From Pelagicoccus sp. (GTDB lineage: Bacteria > Verrucomicrobiota > Verrucomicrobiia > Opitutales > Opitutaceae), in assembly GCA_028284635.1 (NCBI GenBank), contig JANQRJ010000007.1, positions 45,081 to 109,080 on the forward strand: 64,000 nt of DNA. The letters are read 5' to 3'. Below are positions 9,384 to 17,361 of this stretch, piece by piece. The stretch's first letter is position 1. Each line of letters starts with the position of its first letter. Under the pieces are notes generated by a model, which did no database searches, had not been told where the DNA came from, and saw only the letters and a program-made list of their open reading frames with translations. The translations under genes and the position numbers were made by a program.

Positions 9384-10409
9384 ATGACCCAGAAAAATCA
9401 TTTTGGCAATATCCTTGAAGGGAGCGAAGCAGCTCTCGCCGAAGCGTGCAGGCGTTTCGAGGCCATTCCGGTGGATCAGGACTGGAGAGGCGAGGCTGCC
9501 CCTCGGCTTTCCAAGGCCCGCACGATCGCCAGGCCGATCGAGGTGAGCGCCCCCGGCACCTTTTCCAAGAACGCGATCCGCACCCTGCGGCTGGAGCCTT
9601 CGGAGAGGAGTGGATGGTGGCTGGACCGTTCCGATCTCCCGGACTCCGGGCCGATCAAGGTGTCTGTGCGCAACGTATGGACGACGGGCGAGATCGTCAG
9701 CAACATCGTCCTGCGCTCGGGCTCGTCGAGCAACTACGTGCGTCTGGTCGAGCATATCATCGCTCTGAAGGCCGGGATGGATGTGGACAATCTCCTTATC
9801 CGCCTCGACTCGGGCGACCCACCGCTTTTCGACGAGGGTAGCAAGGAGCTAGTGGAGGCGATCAACGCGGCCGGCCGGCGCGAACTGGCCGCTCCGGTGC
9901 GCTACTTCACGGTTCGGGAACGCGTTTCGCTGCTTACGCCCCACGGCGGCTTTCTGAGAATCGACCCGATGGATGCCGACAACCCCTCTTTGGAGATCGA
10001 CTGCGCGCGCGACTTTCCGAACGCCATCGGAAAGCAGCGCATCCGTTTCACCCACAACGAGCAGTCCTTTCTGCACGGCTCGACTGCTCGCACGAATTCC
10101 ACGACTCGGCAGAAGCTCTTCGTCATGACGGTGGGCAAGCTCTTTCCGGAGTCCCGCAATCTCGGCTACAACGATCGCAACGTCCTGATCGCCGGCCGAC
10201 GCAGGTATGCGAACGAGCCGACGCATATGCACGAGGGGAAATCCTTGGAGGCGGCCTGGCATCGGGCGATCCTCGACTTGCTCGCCGCCTTTGCTCTCAT
10301 CGACGAGGGACGATTGCTGGCCAAGGTCGTGGACTACAAAGGCGGACACTATCCAGATGTGGAGATGGTCAAGCTTTTGTATGCGAACGACTTGCTGGTC
10401 GAAGTTTGA
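9384..10409 (+). CDS. Divergent LpxC-like (UDP-3-O-acyl-GlcNAc deacetylase) homologue
   Basis: Resembles the zinc deacetylase of lipid A synthesis. Recognisable elements in the right order are SNYVRLVEHIIALKAGM (~115-130; LpxC has VEHLLAA), FTHNEQSF, the ART motif that precedes the LpxC ARTF block, HRAILDLLAAFALI (~292; LpxC has HKxLDxIGDL) and VDYKGGHYPD (~316; LpxC YKSGHALN with the catalytic His). Odd points: the zinc His and Asp are separated by four residues (H-x4-D) instead of three, the Lys after His is Arg, and extra sequence interrupts the ARTF region. It could be an LpxC paralogue with altered activity. The start has a good Shine-Dalgarno (GGGAGAA). It precedes a histidine kinase gene by 81 bp. 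Confidence 0.6.
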   Translation: MTQKNHFGNILEGSEAALAEACRRFEAIPVDQDWRGEAAPRLSKARTIARPIEVSAPGTFSKNAIRTLRLEPSERSGWWLDRSDLPDSGPIKVSVRNVWTTGEIVSNIVLRSGSSSNYVRLVEHIIALKAGMDVDNLLIRLDSGDPPLFDEGSKELVEAINAAGRRELAAPVRYFTVRERVSLLTPHGGFLRIDPMDADNPSLEIDCARDFPNAIGKQRIRFTHNEQSFLHGSTARTNSTTRQKLFVMTVGKLFPESRNLGYNDRNVLIAGRRRYANEPTHMHEGKSLEAAWHRAILDLLAAFALIDEGRLLAKVVDYKGGHYPDVEMVKLLYANDLLVEV

Positions 10410-10490
10410 CTTCGCAATCAGTTGCGTCGCCGCTAGCCGCGTCGCCGCGAAAACTGTGGGCGGCGTTTGCGAAATCGCCAGAGATCGGCT

Positions 10491-12704
10491 ATGAATTCGG
10501 CATGTCGGCCTTCCTGTTTTACCCTTAGCCCTCGATCCGCAGTGTCGCTTGTCCTCACTCGGCTTTTCGCCTCTCTGGCGTTCGGTTTGGTCGCTCCTTG
10601 CGGCCTGCTTTTCGCCAGTTCGTTCGGTTGGCTGGGCTTGGAGTTCTCCGGAGTGGAGGATCTGGGCTTTCCGCTCGCTGCCTGGCTGGGGATTTCGGCT
10701 TGCAACTTCTTTCTGCTGGCCTGGCGTGGGGGAGCCCTCGGCGAAAGGGACAGCGAAAAGTCGAACCTGGAAAACTACAAGCTGATCGCCGAGATGGGCG
10801 AGGACGCGGTTTGGCTTGCCGAAGTGGATCCCAAGACCTTCAAGAGGCGCGTCGTCTACGCCAATCCGGAGTTCGAGAGAATCTGGTCGCGGCCTTTTAG
10901 CGATCTGCAAAACGAGGCCTGCATATGCAATCGCTGGGTGCACAAAGAGGACTACGAATGGCTGTGCAAGATCCTGGAGCGCTTCCTCAAGGGGGAGGCC
11001 CTTTGCGACGTGAAGTTCCGCATCGTCCGACCCGACGGAGAGATTCGTTGGCTTTGGACAAAGGCCCGCCGCATCCTCGATCGAAAAGGCCAGGTGAGAA
11101 AGGTCATCGGCTTCTCGCGGGACATCACGAAGCAGAAGCGAGCGGAGACCGCGCTTCGGGAGTCGGAGAGAAACTATCGCATGCTCTTCAACAACAGCCG
11201 CGATGCCATCCAGTTCTGCTCGCTTGACGGGAAGACCTTCGACGCCAACCACGCTTTCGAAAAGCTGGTCGGACGCCCGCGAGGCGAGATCATGGGGCGC
11301 TCCTGGGAAGAGCTCGCTCCCGAGCAAGGCGACTCCCTAGCGACCGAATCCGCTCTTCAGGGCGTCATCTCCCGCGGTTTTTCCGAACTCTACGAAAAGG
11401 AATTCCTTCGCCCCGACGGCACTCAGGTCATCGCCTCCGTCAGTTCCTCGCTCATCCGTTCCTCCGAAGGCGAGCCGATTGGCATTTTCAGCGTCGCCCG
11501 CGACGTCACCCACGTGAAATACCAGCAAAAGGCGCTGGTGGAGGCCAAAGTCGCAGCCGAGGCCGCCAGCAACGCCAAGGACCGTTTCCTTTCCATCGTC
11601 AGCCACGAGTTGCGTACGCCACTGAATCCCATCGTAGGCTATGCCGAGATCCTCCTCGCCAAGGTCGAGGATCCCACGCTTCGCAAGTTTCTCGGCATCA
11701 TAAAGGACTCCGCCCGTGGCATGGCCAATCTAGTCAACGACATCCTCGATTATTCGATGATAGAGTCCGGCCGCATCGATTTGGAAATCAGGCCGTTTCG
11801 CGTCTTCTCCGTCCTGGCTCTCGTCGCCCAGCAGCTCGAGCCGGAGGCCAAGAAGCGTGGAAACGTCTTGCGAACCGAATGCCGCGGCCGCGAACACGTG
11901 GTGCTTGGCGACGAGCAGCGGCTCTACCAGATCGTTGCAAACCTGGCGAACAACGCCTGCAAGTTCACCCAGGACGGAACGATCACCCTGTCTTGCGACC
12001 TCCTGGAGAACCGGAAAGGGCAAGTCTCCTACCGTATTGAAATCGAGGATACGGGAGTCGGAATCGACGAGCCGAACCTCGGAAAGATCTTTCGACCGTT
12101 CGAGCAGATCGGTTCGGTGCGCAAGGCCGAGACGAGTGGGGTGGGGCTTGGCCTCGCCATCTGCCGGCAGCTCGTCCAGGCGATGGGAGGAAGAATGGAA
12201 GTCGACAGCAAGCGGGGAGAAGGCACTCGGTTCTGCGTGTTCTTCGAATTCCCCATCCTGTCCGAGGAGTTCGCCGAGGATCCCTCGCCTCCGGCTTCCA
12301 ATTCCCGTTTCGCGAAGACGGCGTACCGCGTCTTGGTCGTCGAGGACGACGAGACGGACCGCGGCTTGCTGGTCGATCGGCTCTCCTCCTTCGGTTGCCT
12401 GGTGCAGACGGCCAACGACGGCGCCGAGTCTCTGGAGCTGCTCGATCAGACTGCCTACGACATCGTTTTCATGGATTTGAGCATGCCCCGCATGAATGGC
12501 ATCGAGGCTGTCGAGACGCTGCGCCAAAGCCAGTCTCCCAACCGGGATGTGCCAGTCGTAGCCATGACCGCGCACGTCTCCGAGGCGGTGCGCAAAGACT
12601 GCTCCCGCAACGGCATCAACGATTTCCTGGCAAAGCCCGCCAGTGAAGAGGATATCCAAACCGTCCTTCAACGCTGGCTCAACCGGGTAGAGCAAGAGAG
12701 CTGA
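10491..12704 (+). CDS. Hybrid sensor histidine kinase with two PAS domains and a receiver
   Basis: Membrane-anchored two-component sensor of ~737 residues. Order: two hydrophobic segments in the first ~75 residues (SLVLTRLFASLAFGLVAPCG and FPLAAWLGISACNFFLLAW); PAS 1 (YKLIAEMGEDAVWLAEVD to GFSRDITKQKRAE); PAS 2 (NYRMLFNNSRDAIQFCSLDG to VARDVTHVKYQ); HisKA with phospho-acceptor FLSIVSHELRTPLNP; HATPase with N-box NLANNACKFT, DTGVGI and GVGLGLAICRQL; C-terminal receiver (VLVVEDDETDRG, phospho-Asp in IVFMDLSMPRMNG, conserved Lys in FLAKP). ATG 10491 is preferred over TTG 10467. No separate output regulator is adjacent, so the phosphorelay partner is elsewhere. Confidence 0.93.
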   Translation: MNSACRPSCFTLSPRSAVSLVLTRLFASLAFGLVAPCGLLFASSFGWLGLEFSGVEDLGFPLAAWLGISACNFFLLAWRGGALGERDSEKSNLENYKLIAEMGEDAVWLAEVDPKTFKRRVVYANPEFERIWSRPFSDLQNEACICNRWVHKEDYEWLCKILERFLKGEALCDVKFRIVRPDGEIRWLWTKARRILDRKGQVRKVIGFSRDITKQKRAETALRESERNYRMLFNNSRDAIQFCSLDGKTFDANHAFEKLVGRPRGEIMGRSWEELAPEQGDSLATESALQGVISRGFSELYEKEFLRPDGTQVIASVSSSLIRSSEGEPIGIFSVARDVTHVKYQQKALVEAKVAAEAASNAKDRFLSIVSHELRTPLNPIVGYAEILLAKVEDPTLRKFLGIIKDSARGMANLVNDILDYSMIESGRIDLEIRPFRVFSVLALVAQQLEPEAKKRGNVLRTECRGREHVVLGDEQRLYQIVANLANNACKFTQDGTITLSCDLLENRKGQVSYRIEIEDTGVGIDEPNLGKIFRPFEQIGSVRKAETSGVGLGLAICRQLVQAMGGRMEVDSKRGEGTRFCVFFEFPILSEEFAEDPSPPASNSRFAKTAYRVLVVEDDETDRGLLVDRLSSFGCLVQTANDGAESLELLDQTAYDIVFMDLSMPRMNGIEAVETLRQSQSPNRDVPVVAMTAHVSEAVRKDCSRNGINDFLAKPASEEDIQTVLQRWLNRVEQES

Positions 12705-12810
12705 CGTCGTGTCGCTCTTGCGAGGTGGCGCGGATCCCGAGCTACGCCTTTCATGAACGGAGCGGCGTTGACATTGCCGCGCCCTCGTTTTGCTTCGGCG
12801 GCCCGTAAGC

Positions 12811-15144
12811 ATGAAAGTCGTTCTCGCCGAAAAGCCATCCGTCGCTCGCGACATCGCCAAGCATCTGGGAGCGACCCAGCGTGGGGACGGCGTGCTGACC
12901 GGTTCCGACTGGAGCGTGACTTGGGCTTTCGGCCATCTTGTCGAACTGCAGGAGCCCGAGGAGTACCGTCCCGAGTGGAAGTCCTGGCGAATCAAAGAGC
13001 TTCCCATCGTCCCGGAACGTTTCGCCCTGCGGGCTCGCGGCGATGCTGGAGCCCGCAAGCAGTTGGAGACCATCAAGCGGCTTTTCGCCGACGCCGAGGA
13101 AATCGTGTGCGCCACCGACGCTGGCCGTGAAGGCGAGCTGATCTTCCGCTACATCCTCGACTGGTGCGGTTGCCAGGACAAGCCGGTCAAGCGACTTTGG
13201 ATCAGCTCGCTCACCAGCTCCTCGATAGCCAAGGGCTTTGCAGCCCTGCAGGACGGAAGTCGCTTCGACAGCCTCTACCTAGCCGCTCGTTGCCGCAGCG
13301 AAGCCGACTGGATTGTCGGCCTCAACGCCACCCGCTTCTTCACTGTGCAGTACGGCAAACGAAACCTCCTGCTCAGCCTCGGCCGCGTTCAGACTCCCAT
13401 TCTCGCTATGATCGTCGGACGGGATCGGGAGATAGAGAACTTCGTTTCCGAGGACTACTGGGAGTTGCACACCGAATGCCGGAAAACGAAGTTTCGCCAC
13501 GCCGGCGGCAAGATCGCCAAAAAGGAGGAGGCCGAGGCGCTTCGCCAGAAAGTGGATGGCCATCCTCTCGCGGTGGGCGACGTGCAGAAGAAGGACGAAC
13601 GAGCCTTGCCGCCACTGCTCTTCGATCTCACCGAACTGCAGCGCGAAATGAACCGCCGCCACGGCTTCACCGCCGATCAGACTTTGCGCATCGCCCAAAA
13701 TCTCTACGAACAGAAGCGCATCACGTATCCGCGAACCGATAGCCGCTACCTCTCCTCCGACCTGCAGCCGACGATCGCCCCGCTGCTCAAGAGGCTCGAA
13801 GCTCTCAAGCCCAAGGAAATCGGAAGGCTCGACCTAGCCGCTTTGCCCTTCGGCCGACGTATCGTGGATGACGGAAAAGTCTCCGATCACCACGCCATCA
13901 TCCCGACTGAAGACCTTCCCCAGGAATTGAGCGAAGAGGAGTCGCTGCTCTACGAAGCCGTCCTGCTGCGTCTCGTCGCCGTATTCTATCCGCCCTGTAT
14001 AAAAGCCGTCACTACGGTGGAAGCTACCGCCAATGGGGAGCTCTTCCGAGCCCGTGGGACCGTGCTAGTAGATCCAGGTTGGCAGGCTCTGTATCCAAAT
14101 TTGAATACGCCAAGCAAGTCGGGGAAAAGCGACGAGCCCGCTCTCATGCCCGAATTTCGAAAAGGCGAGAGCAACCCGCACGAGCCCAGCGTCGAGCGGT
14201 TCAAGACGCATCCGCCTCGCCGCTTTACCGAGTCGACCCTGCTCACCCTCATGGAAACCGCTGGCAAGACGGTGGAAGACGAAGAGCTGAAAGAGGCCCT
14301 CAAGGAAAAGGGCGTCGGCACGCCCGCCACCCGGGCCTCCATCATCGAAGTCCTCATCCAGCGCCAGTACGTCGAACGACGCAAAAAGAACCTCGTCAGC
14401 ACGGACAGCGGCCGTCACCTCATCTCCCTCATCCAGGATCCGAGGCTCAAGTCCCCCGAGCTCACTGGCGAATGGGAGTTTCGCCTGAAGAAGGTCGAGC
14501 GAGGCGAGTACGATCCCGAAACCTTCATGCGTGAGGTCGTGGAATACACGAGCGAGATTCTTCGTAACGACATTTCGAATACGGTTGATCTCAGGAATCT
14601 CGGCCCCTGTCCCAAATGTCGCGCCCCCGTCATGCGCGGAAAAACCGGATACGGATGCTCTCGCTGGCGCGATGGATGCGGCTTTGCGGTGAAGGACGGG
14701 ACTCTCGGTGTGACCTTCACTCCCGAGCTCCTGCACGAGCTGCTCTTCAATCGCCGCACCTTGGAGGCCCATCCCGTAGCCGGACCGAAGGGAGCGACTC
14801 TAGGCTACCTGCTGTTCGACGAGAAAGGCGAGCTGGCCTTCGAAGAAGTGAAGCCCGCCCAAGAGCCCGACGGCTCGAACAAAGTCGGTACCTGCCCCGT
14901 CTGCTCCAGCGCCGTAGTCGAAGGCCAGAAGGCCTACGGTTGCTGCAACTGGAAAAACGGCTGCAAGTTCGTCATCTGGAAGACAATTGCCCAGCGTCCT
15001 ATTTCGCTCGCCGAAGCCCGAGTTCTGCTGGAGAACGGTCAAAGCGAGGTCCTCGAAGGCTTTACTTCGAAGGCGGGAAAGTCCTTCTCCGCCAGGCTCA
15101 AAGTCGATGGCGTGCAAGTGCGCTTCGAGTTTGCCAGAACCTAG
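12811..15144 (+). CDS. topB: DNA topoisomerase III (type IA)
   Basis: Relaxes and decatenates DNA by single-strand passage. The Toprim domain begins MKVVLAEKPSVARDIAKHLG and carries the acidic triad region CATDAGREGELIFRY. The catalytic tyrosine lies in RITYPRTDSRYLS. The 777-residue protein ends in two cysteine-rich zinc-binding modules (CPKCRAPVMRGKTGYGCSRW and CPVCSSAVVEGQKAYGC), typical of TopB proteins with extended tails. ATG 12811 matches the family N-terminus; the open frame from 12790 adds seven unrelated residues. The downstream methyltransferase follows after 23 bp. Confidence 0.95.
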   Translation: MKVVLAEKPSVARDIAKHLGATQRGDGVLTGSDWSVTWAFGHLVELQEPEEYRPEWKSWRIKELPIVPERFALRARGDAGARKQLETIKRLFADAEEIVCATDAGREGELIFRYILDWCGCQDKPVKRLWISSLTSSSIAKGFAALQDGSRFDSLYLAARCRSEADWIVGLNATRFFTVQYGKRNLLLSLGRVQTPILAMIVGRDREIENFVSEDYWELHTECRKTKFRHAGGKIAKKEEAEALRQKVDGHPLAVGDVQKKDERALPPLLFDLTELQREMNRRHGFTADQTLRIAQNLYEQKRITYPRTDSRYLSSDLQPTIAPLLKRLEALKPKEIGRLDLAALPFGRRIVDDGKVSDHHAIIPTEDLPQELSEEESLLYEAVLLRLVAVFYPPCIKAVTTVEATANGELFRARGTVLVDPGWQALYPNLNTPSKSGKSDEPALMPEFRKGESNPHEPSVERFKTHPPRRFTESTLLTLMETAGKTVEDEELKEALKEKGVGTPATRASIIEVLIQRQYVERRKKNLVSTDSGRHLISLIQDPRLKSPELTGEWEFRLKKVERGEYDPETFMREVVEYTSEILRNDISNTVDLRNLGPCPKCRAPVMRGKTGYGCSRWRDGCGFAVKDGTLGVTFTPELLHELLFNRRTLEAHPVAGPKGATLGYLLFDEKGELAFEEVKPAQEPDGSNKVGTCPVCSSAVVEGQKAYGCCNWKNGCKFVIWKTIAQRPISLAEARVLLENGQSEVLEGFTSKAGKSFSARLKVDGVQVRFEFART

Positions 15145-15167
15145 GGGAGGCAGCTATCCGTCTTCGA

Positions 15168-16355
15168 ATGCTCGACCAGGCGGTAAAGGACTTCATAAAG
15201 CGGCACAAAGGAGCGCGTCCGGAAGAGCTGGCTCTGATGGCGAGCAAGCGGCCCGATCTCCCGATGGCCTTCATCGCCCAGCAGGTGAAAGGCCGACAAC
15301 GTATCCAGAAAAAGCTGCCAAGCTGGTTTGCCGAAGAGAATGCCGTCTTTCCAAAGTCGATAGCCCTGGAGCAATGCACTTCCGAGGCGGTGGCCAGATT
15401 TCGAGCCAGCCTTGTCGAGCCGGGCGAGCAGGCTCTCGATCTGACCGGCGGATTCGGTGTGGACGCTCGTTTTCTGGCGGAGCGCTTTTCCGCCTATCGC
15501 TACGTCGAAAGAAACGAGGAGCTTGCGGAGATCGCCGCAGCGAATTTCGCCGCTTTCGGAGTAGACCGGAATATTTCGACCTCAGTAGGCGATGGCCGAG
15601 AAGCTCTGTCGGGATTCGAAGGCAGGGCCGATCTGATATTCGTCGATCCAGCCCGTCGCGACCAGCGTAGCTTCCGGATGTCGGCCCTGGAAGACTGCGA
15701 GCCTGACGTCGTAGGGCTTTGGCCGACTTTGCTGGAGAAAGGGCGACGGGTGATGCTAAAGACATCGCCAGGCCTGGATTTGCAGGCCGGACTCGTTCAG
15801 CTCGGTTCCGTGGAAAGCGTATATGTGATTTCGGTCGAAAACGAGTGCAAGGAATGTCTCTTCGTAGCTGCGGCTGGCCACCAAGAAGAGTCTCGTATCC
15901 ACTGTGTGAATATTCGAAAGAGCGGGGCGGTCGACCGCCTGCAATTCACTTTCTCCGGCGAAAGGAAACTGGAGTCTACGTTGGGCATTCCCAATCGGTT
16001 TTTGTACGAACCAAACGCCTCCATCATGAAGGCCGGCGCTTTCAAGACGGTCTGTCAGCTCTGGCCCGTACGGGCTCTGAATCCCCGCACCCGTCTCTAC
16101 TGTTCGGACGAGCTAGTCGAGGACTTCCCCGGCCGCGTCTTCGAGATCGAAGGCAGGGGAACGCTGACCGCGAAAGATGCGAAACGCCTGTTCCCCAAGC
16201 GCAAAGCCCACGTCATCTCCCGCAACAGCGGCATGGACGCCGTCGAGCTCCGCAAGAAACTGGCCTTGAAGGAAGGCGGCAACCTGTTCGCCATAGGCGC
16301 TGCGGTCAGCGACGTGGGCAGGCAGCTCTTCGCCTGTCGGTTGATTCATGCATGA
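15168..16355 (+). CDS. Class I SAM-dependent methyltransferase with THUMP-like domain
   Basis: A 395-residue protein of the family seen mostly in Bacteroidetes and relatives. The N-terminal part (DFIKRHKGARPEELALMASK, QQVKGRQRIQKKLPSWF) precedes SAM motif I (ALDLTGGFGVDARFLAERF), acidic motif II (YVERNEELAEIAAANF) and the catalytic-type DPARRD (LIFVDPARRDQRSF). The C-terminal third corresponds to the THUMP-like domain, suggesting an RNA substrate. An AGGGGAGG stretch overlaps the topB stop, 17 nt before ATG 15168, further than usual. The frame is open upstream inside topB, but that part is a shadow. Substrate unproven. Confidence 0.85.
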   Translation: MLDQAVKDFIKRHKGARPEELALMASKRPDLPMAFIAQQVKGRQRIQKKLPSWFAEENAVFPKSIALEQCTSEAVARFRASLVEPGEQALDLTGGFGVDARFLAERFSAYRYVERNEELAEIAAANFAAFGVDRNISTSVGDGREALSGFEGRADLIFVDPARRDQRSFRMSALEDCEPDVVGLWPTLLEKGRRVMLKTSPGLDLQAGLVQLGSVESVYVISVENECKECLFVAAAGHQEESRIHCVNIRKSGAVDRLQFTFSGERKLESTLGIPNRFLYEPNASIMKAGAFKTVCQLWPVRALNPRTRLYCSDELVEDFPGRVFEIEGRGTLTAKDAKRLFPKRKAHVISRNSGMDAVELRKKLALKEGGNLFAIGAAVSDVGRQLFACRLIHA

Positions 16356-16358
16356 ACC

Positions 16359-16456
16359 GTAGCGCGGAGCTTTAGCCCGCGTCTCCGTTGGTCGGATTTC
16401 GCATTGCTCTTCGACAAGCTCAGGGTCTCCGACGCTCGCGGTCCCGCTCGCGCTAC
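16359..16456. repeat. GTAGCGCGGAGC palindromic repeat
   Basis: GTAGCGCGGAGCTTTAGCCC at the left and GCTCGCGCTAC at the right form an imperfect inverted repeat directly after the methyltransferase. The middle includes the dispersed phrase TTCGACAAGCTCAGGGTCT, also seen near 9228 and 33670. Other copies or halves of the same family: 19101-19215, 40880, 44551-44635, 48276-48385 and 61040-61096. Confidence 0.8.
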
Positions 16457-16476
16457 TCTTTGCGACATTGCGTCCG

Positions 16477-16737
16477 AATGATAGAGGGGAGGGCGATTTC
16501 TATGGTAGCCATGATATGGAGGATATCGCGACTCTGGTGGATGGCCGTGATCGTCTTGCCGAGGAATTGTAAATGGTGGAGGAATCGCTCCGATGCTATG
16601 TCGCGAGCGAGCTCTCGAAACTATTGGATTATCCCTATTTTATAGAATCTCTATCTGCTCATTTGCCTCCGGATTCCGGTAGCCAAGCTCGACTGCCTTT
16701 TCTGATGCAGAGGCTTGAAGCGTTGGCATCGAAGTAA
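16477..16737 (+). pseudogene. C-terminal remnant of a nucleotidyltransferase (AbiEii-like)
   Basis: Reading the frame from 16477 gives NDRGEGDFYGSHDMEDIATL, then VDGRDRLAEEL and an in-frame TAA, then continues in the same frame MVEESLRCYVASELSKLLDY to LPFLMQRLEALASK and a stop. The GDF-x-SHD-x-EDI, VDGR and HLPPDSGSQARLP blocks match the C-terminus of small nucleotidyltransferase proteins often annotated as AbiEii/NTP-transferase. The catalytic GS-x10-D-x-D N-terminus is absent, replaced by the palindromic repeat at 16359-16456. With an internal stop and no start, it is a pseudogene. Confidence 0.65.
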
Positions 16738-16748
16738 GCCGCTTATTA

Positions 16749-16954
16749 TTGAATCCGCTAGACATTCCCCGCGGTCTTGGAGTGTGTTGAAAAAGTCGTT
16801 CGAGCCCTGGCGATATCGTAGCCGGGTTCGTGGGGACGCGGGTCTCCCAAGCCGGTTCCGCGTTCTCACGAACGCGGCTACGCTAAAAAAACCGGACTTT
16901 TTCAACGCACTCTCTTGCCGCGGGGTAGGGCTGGGCGAGCGTGGCGATTTCATT
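16749..16954. repeat. 68-bp palindromic repeat, interrupted copy
   Basis: Same sequence as 4198-4265 in inverse orientation, beginning TTGAATCCGCTAGACATTCC and ending GTGGCGATTTCATT. It is split in its TCTTG hairpin loop by the element at 16780-16912, and TCTTG is present on both sides (16775-16779 and 16913-16917). Confidence 0.9.
16780..16912. mobile_element. 133-bp palindromic element inserted with 5-bp target duplication
   Basis: Terminal inverted repeats GAGTGTGTTGAAAAAGTC and GACTTTTTCAACGCACTC enclose an inner palindrome (CGTAGCCGGGTTCGTGGGGA against GTTCTCACGAACGCGGCTAC). It has no coding capacity. It is flanked by TCTTG direct repeats, and the undisturbed target exists at 4198-4265, so insertion is directly documented. 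Relatives with the same GAGTGTGTTGAAtAAGT terminus occur at 21929 and 49640. It behaves like a MITE or REP-like non-autonomous element; no transposase is visible in the window. Confidence 0.85.
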
Positions 16955-17066
16955 GTCGGCACCGTTGCGATGCGAGTTCTGATTCAAAAGATCCCGACAA
17001 AGTGAAAAATAGGTTTCGGATGGCATGCCAAGCCGTAGTCTCGCAGCTTGTGGCGGTCAGAGGGGC

Positions 17067-17135
17067 GGTCCGCCTTCGCCCTGCGGGACTACGGTGTGAC
17101 ATCCTTCGGCTCTGCGCTGCGCTGCGAGCGAAGGA
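17067..17135. repeat. Palindromic repeat fused to the 3' end of tRNA-Val
   Basis: Immediately after the encoded CCA of the leftward tRNA comes a hairpin (CATCCTTCG / CGAAGGATG), then TGTCACACCGTAGTCCCGC and GGGCGAAGGCGGAC. The same unit directly follows the CCA of tRNA-Phe at 56288-56345. It may act as a transcription stop or processing signal, or be a repeat that targets tRNA 3' ends. Confidence 0.7.
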
Positions 17136-17212
<77 letters not shown>

Positions 17213-17361
17213 GTCGCTTTCGGGCCATTCCGAATCGGGTCGGCAGGCCGGAAAATTGAAGGGCTCGAACGTGGGAGGCTTGGAAAATCGGGGCAAGCAC
17301 AATTTTCGGCAAATTTCAGGCGTGATTTCCCTCTCCGGAATCTTCAAATTTTCGCGTCCCT

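Noticed and set aside
14616..15167. N-terminal extension of the methyltransferase frame inside topB
   Set aside because: It overlaps the conserved zinc-finger region of topB and is Arg-rich noise; the family N-terminus begins at ATG 15168.
16780..16912. Rho-independent terminator reading of the 133-bp palindrome
   Set aside because: The exact target duplication and empty site show that it is an insertion; any terminator effect would be secondary.
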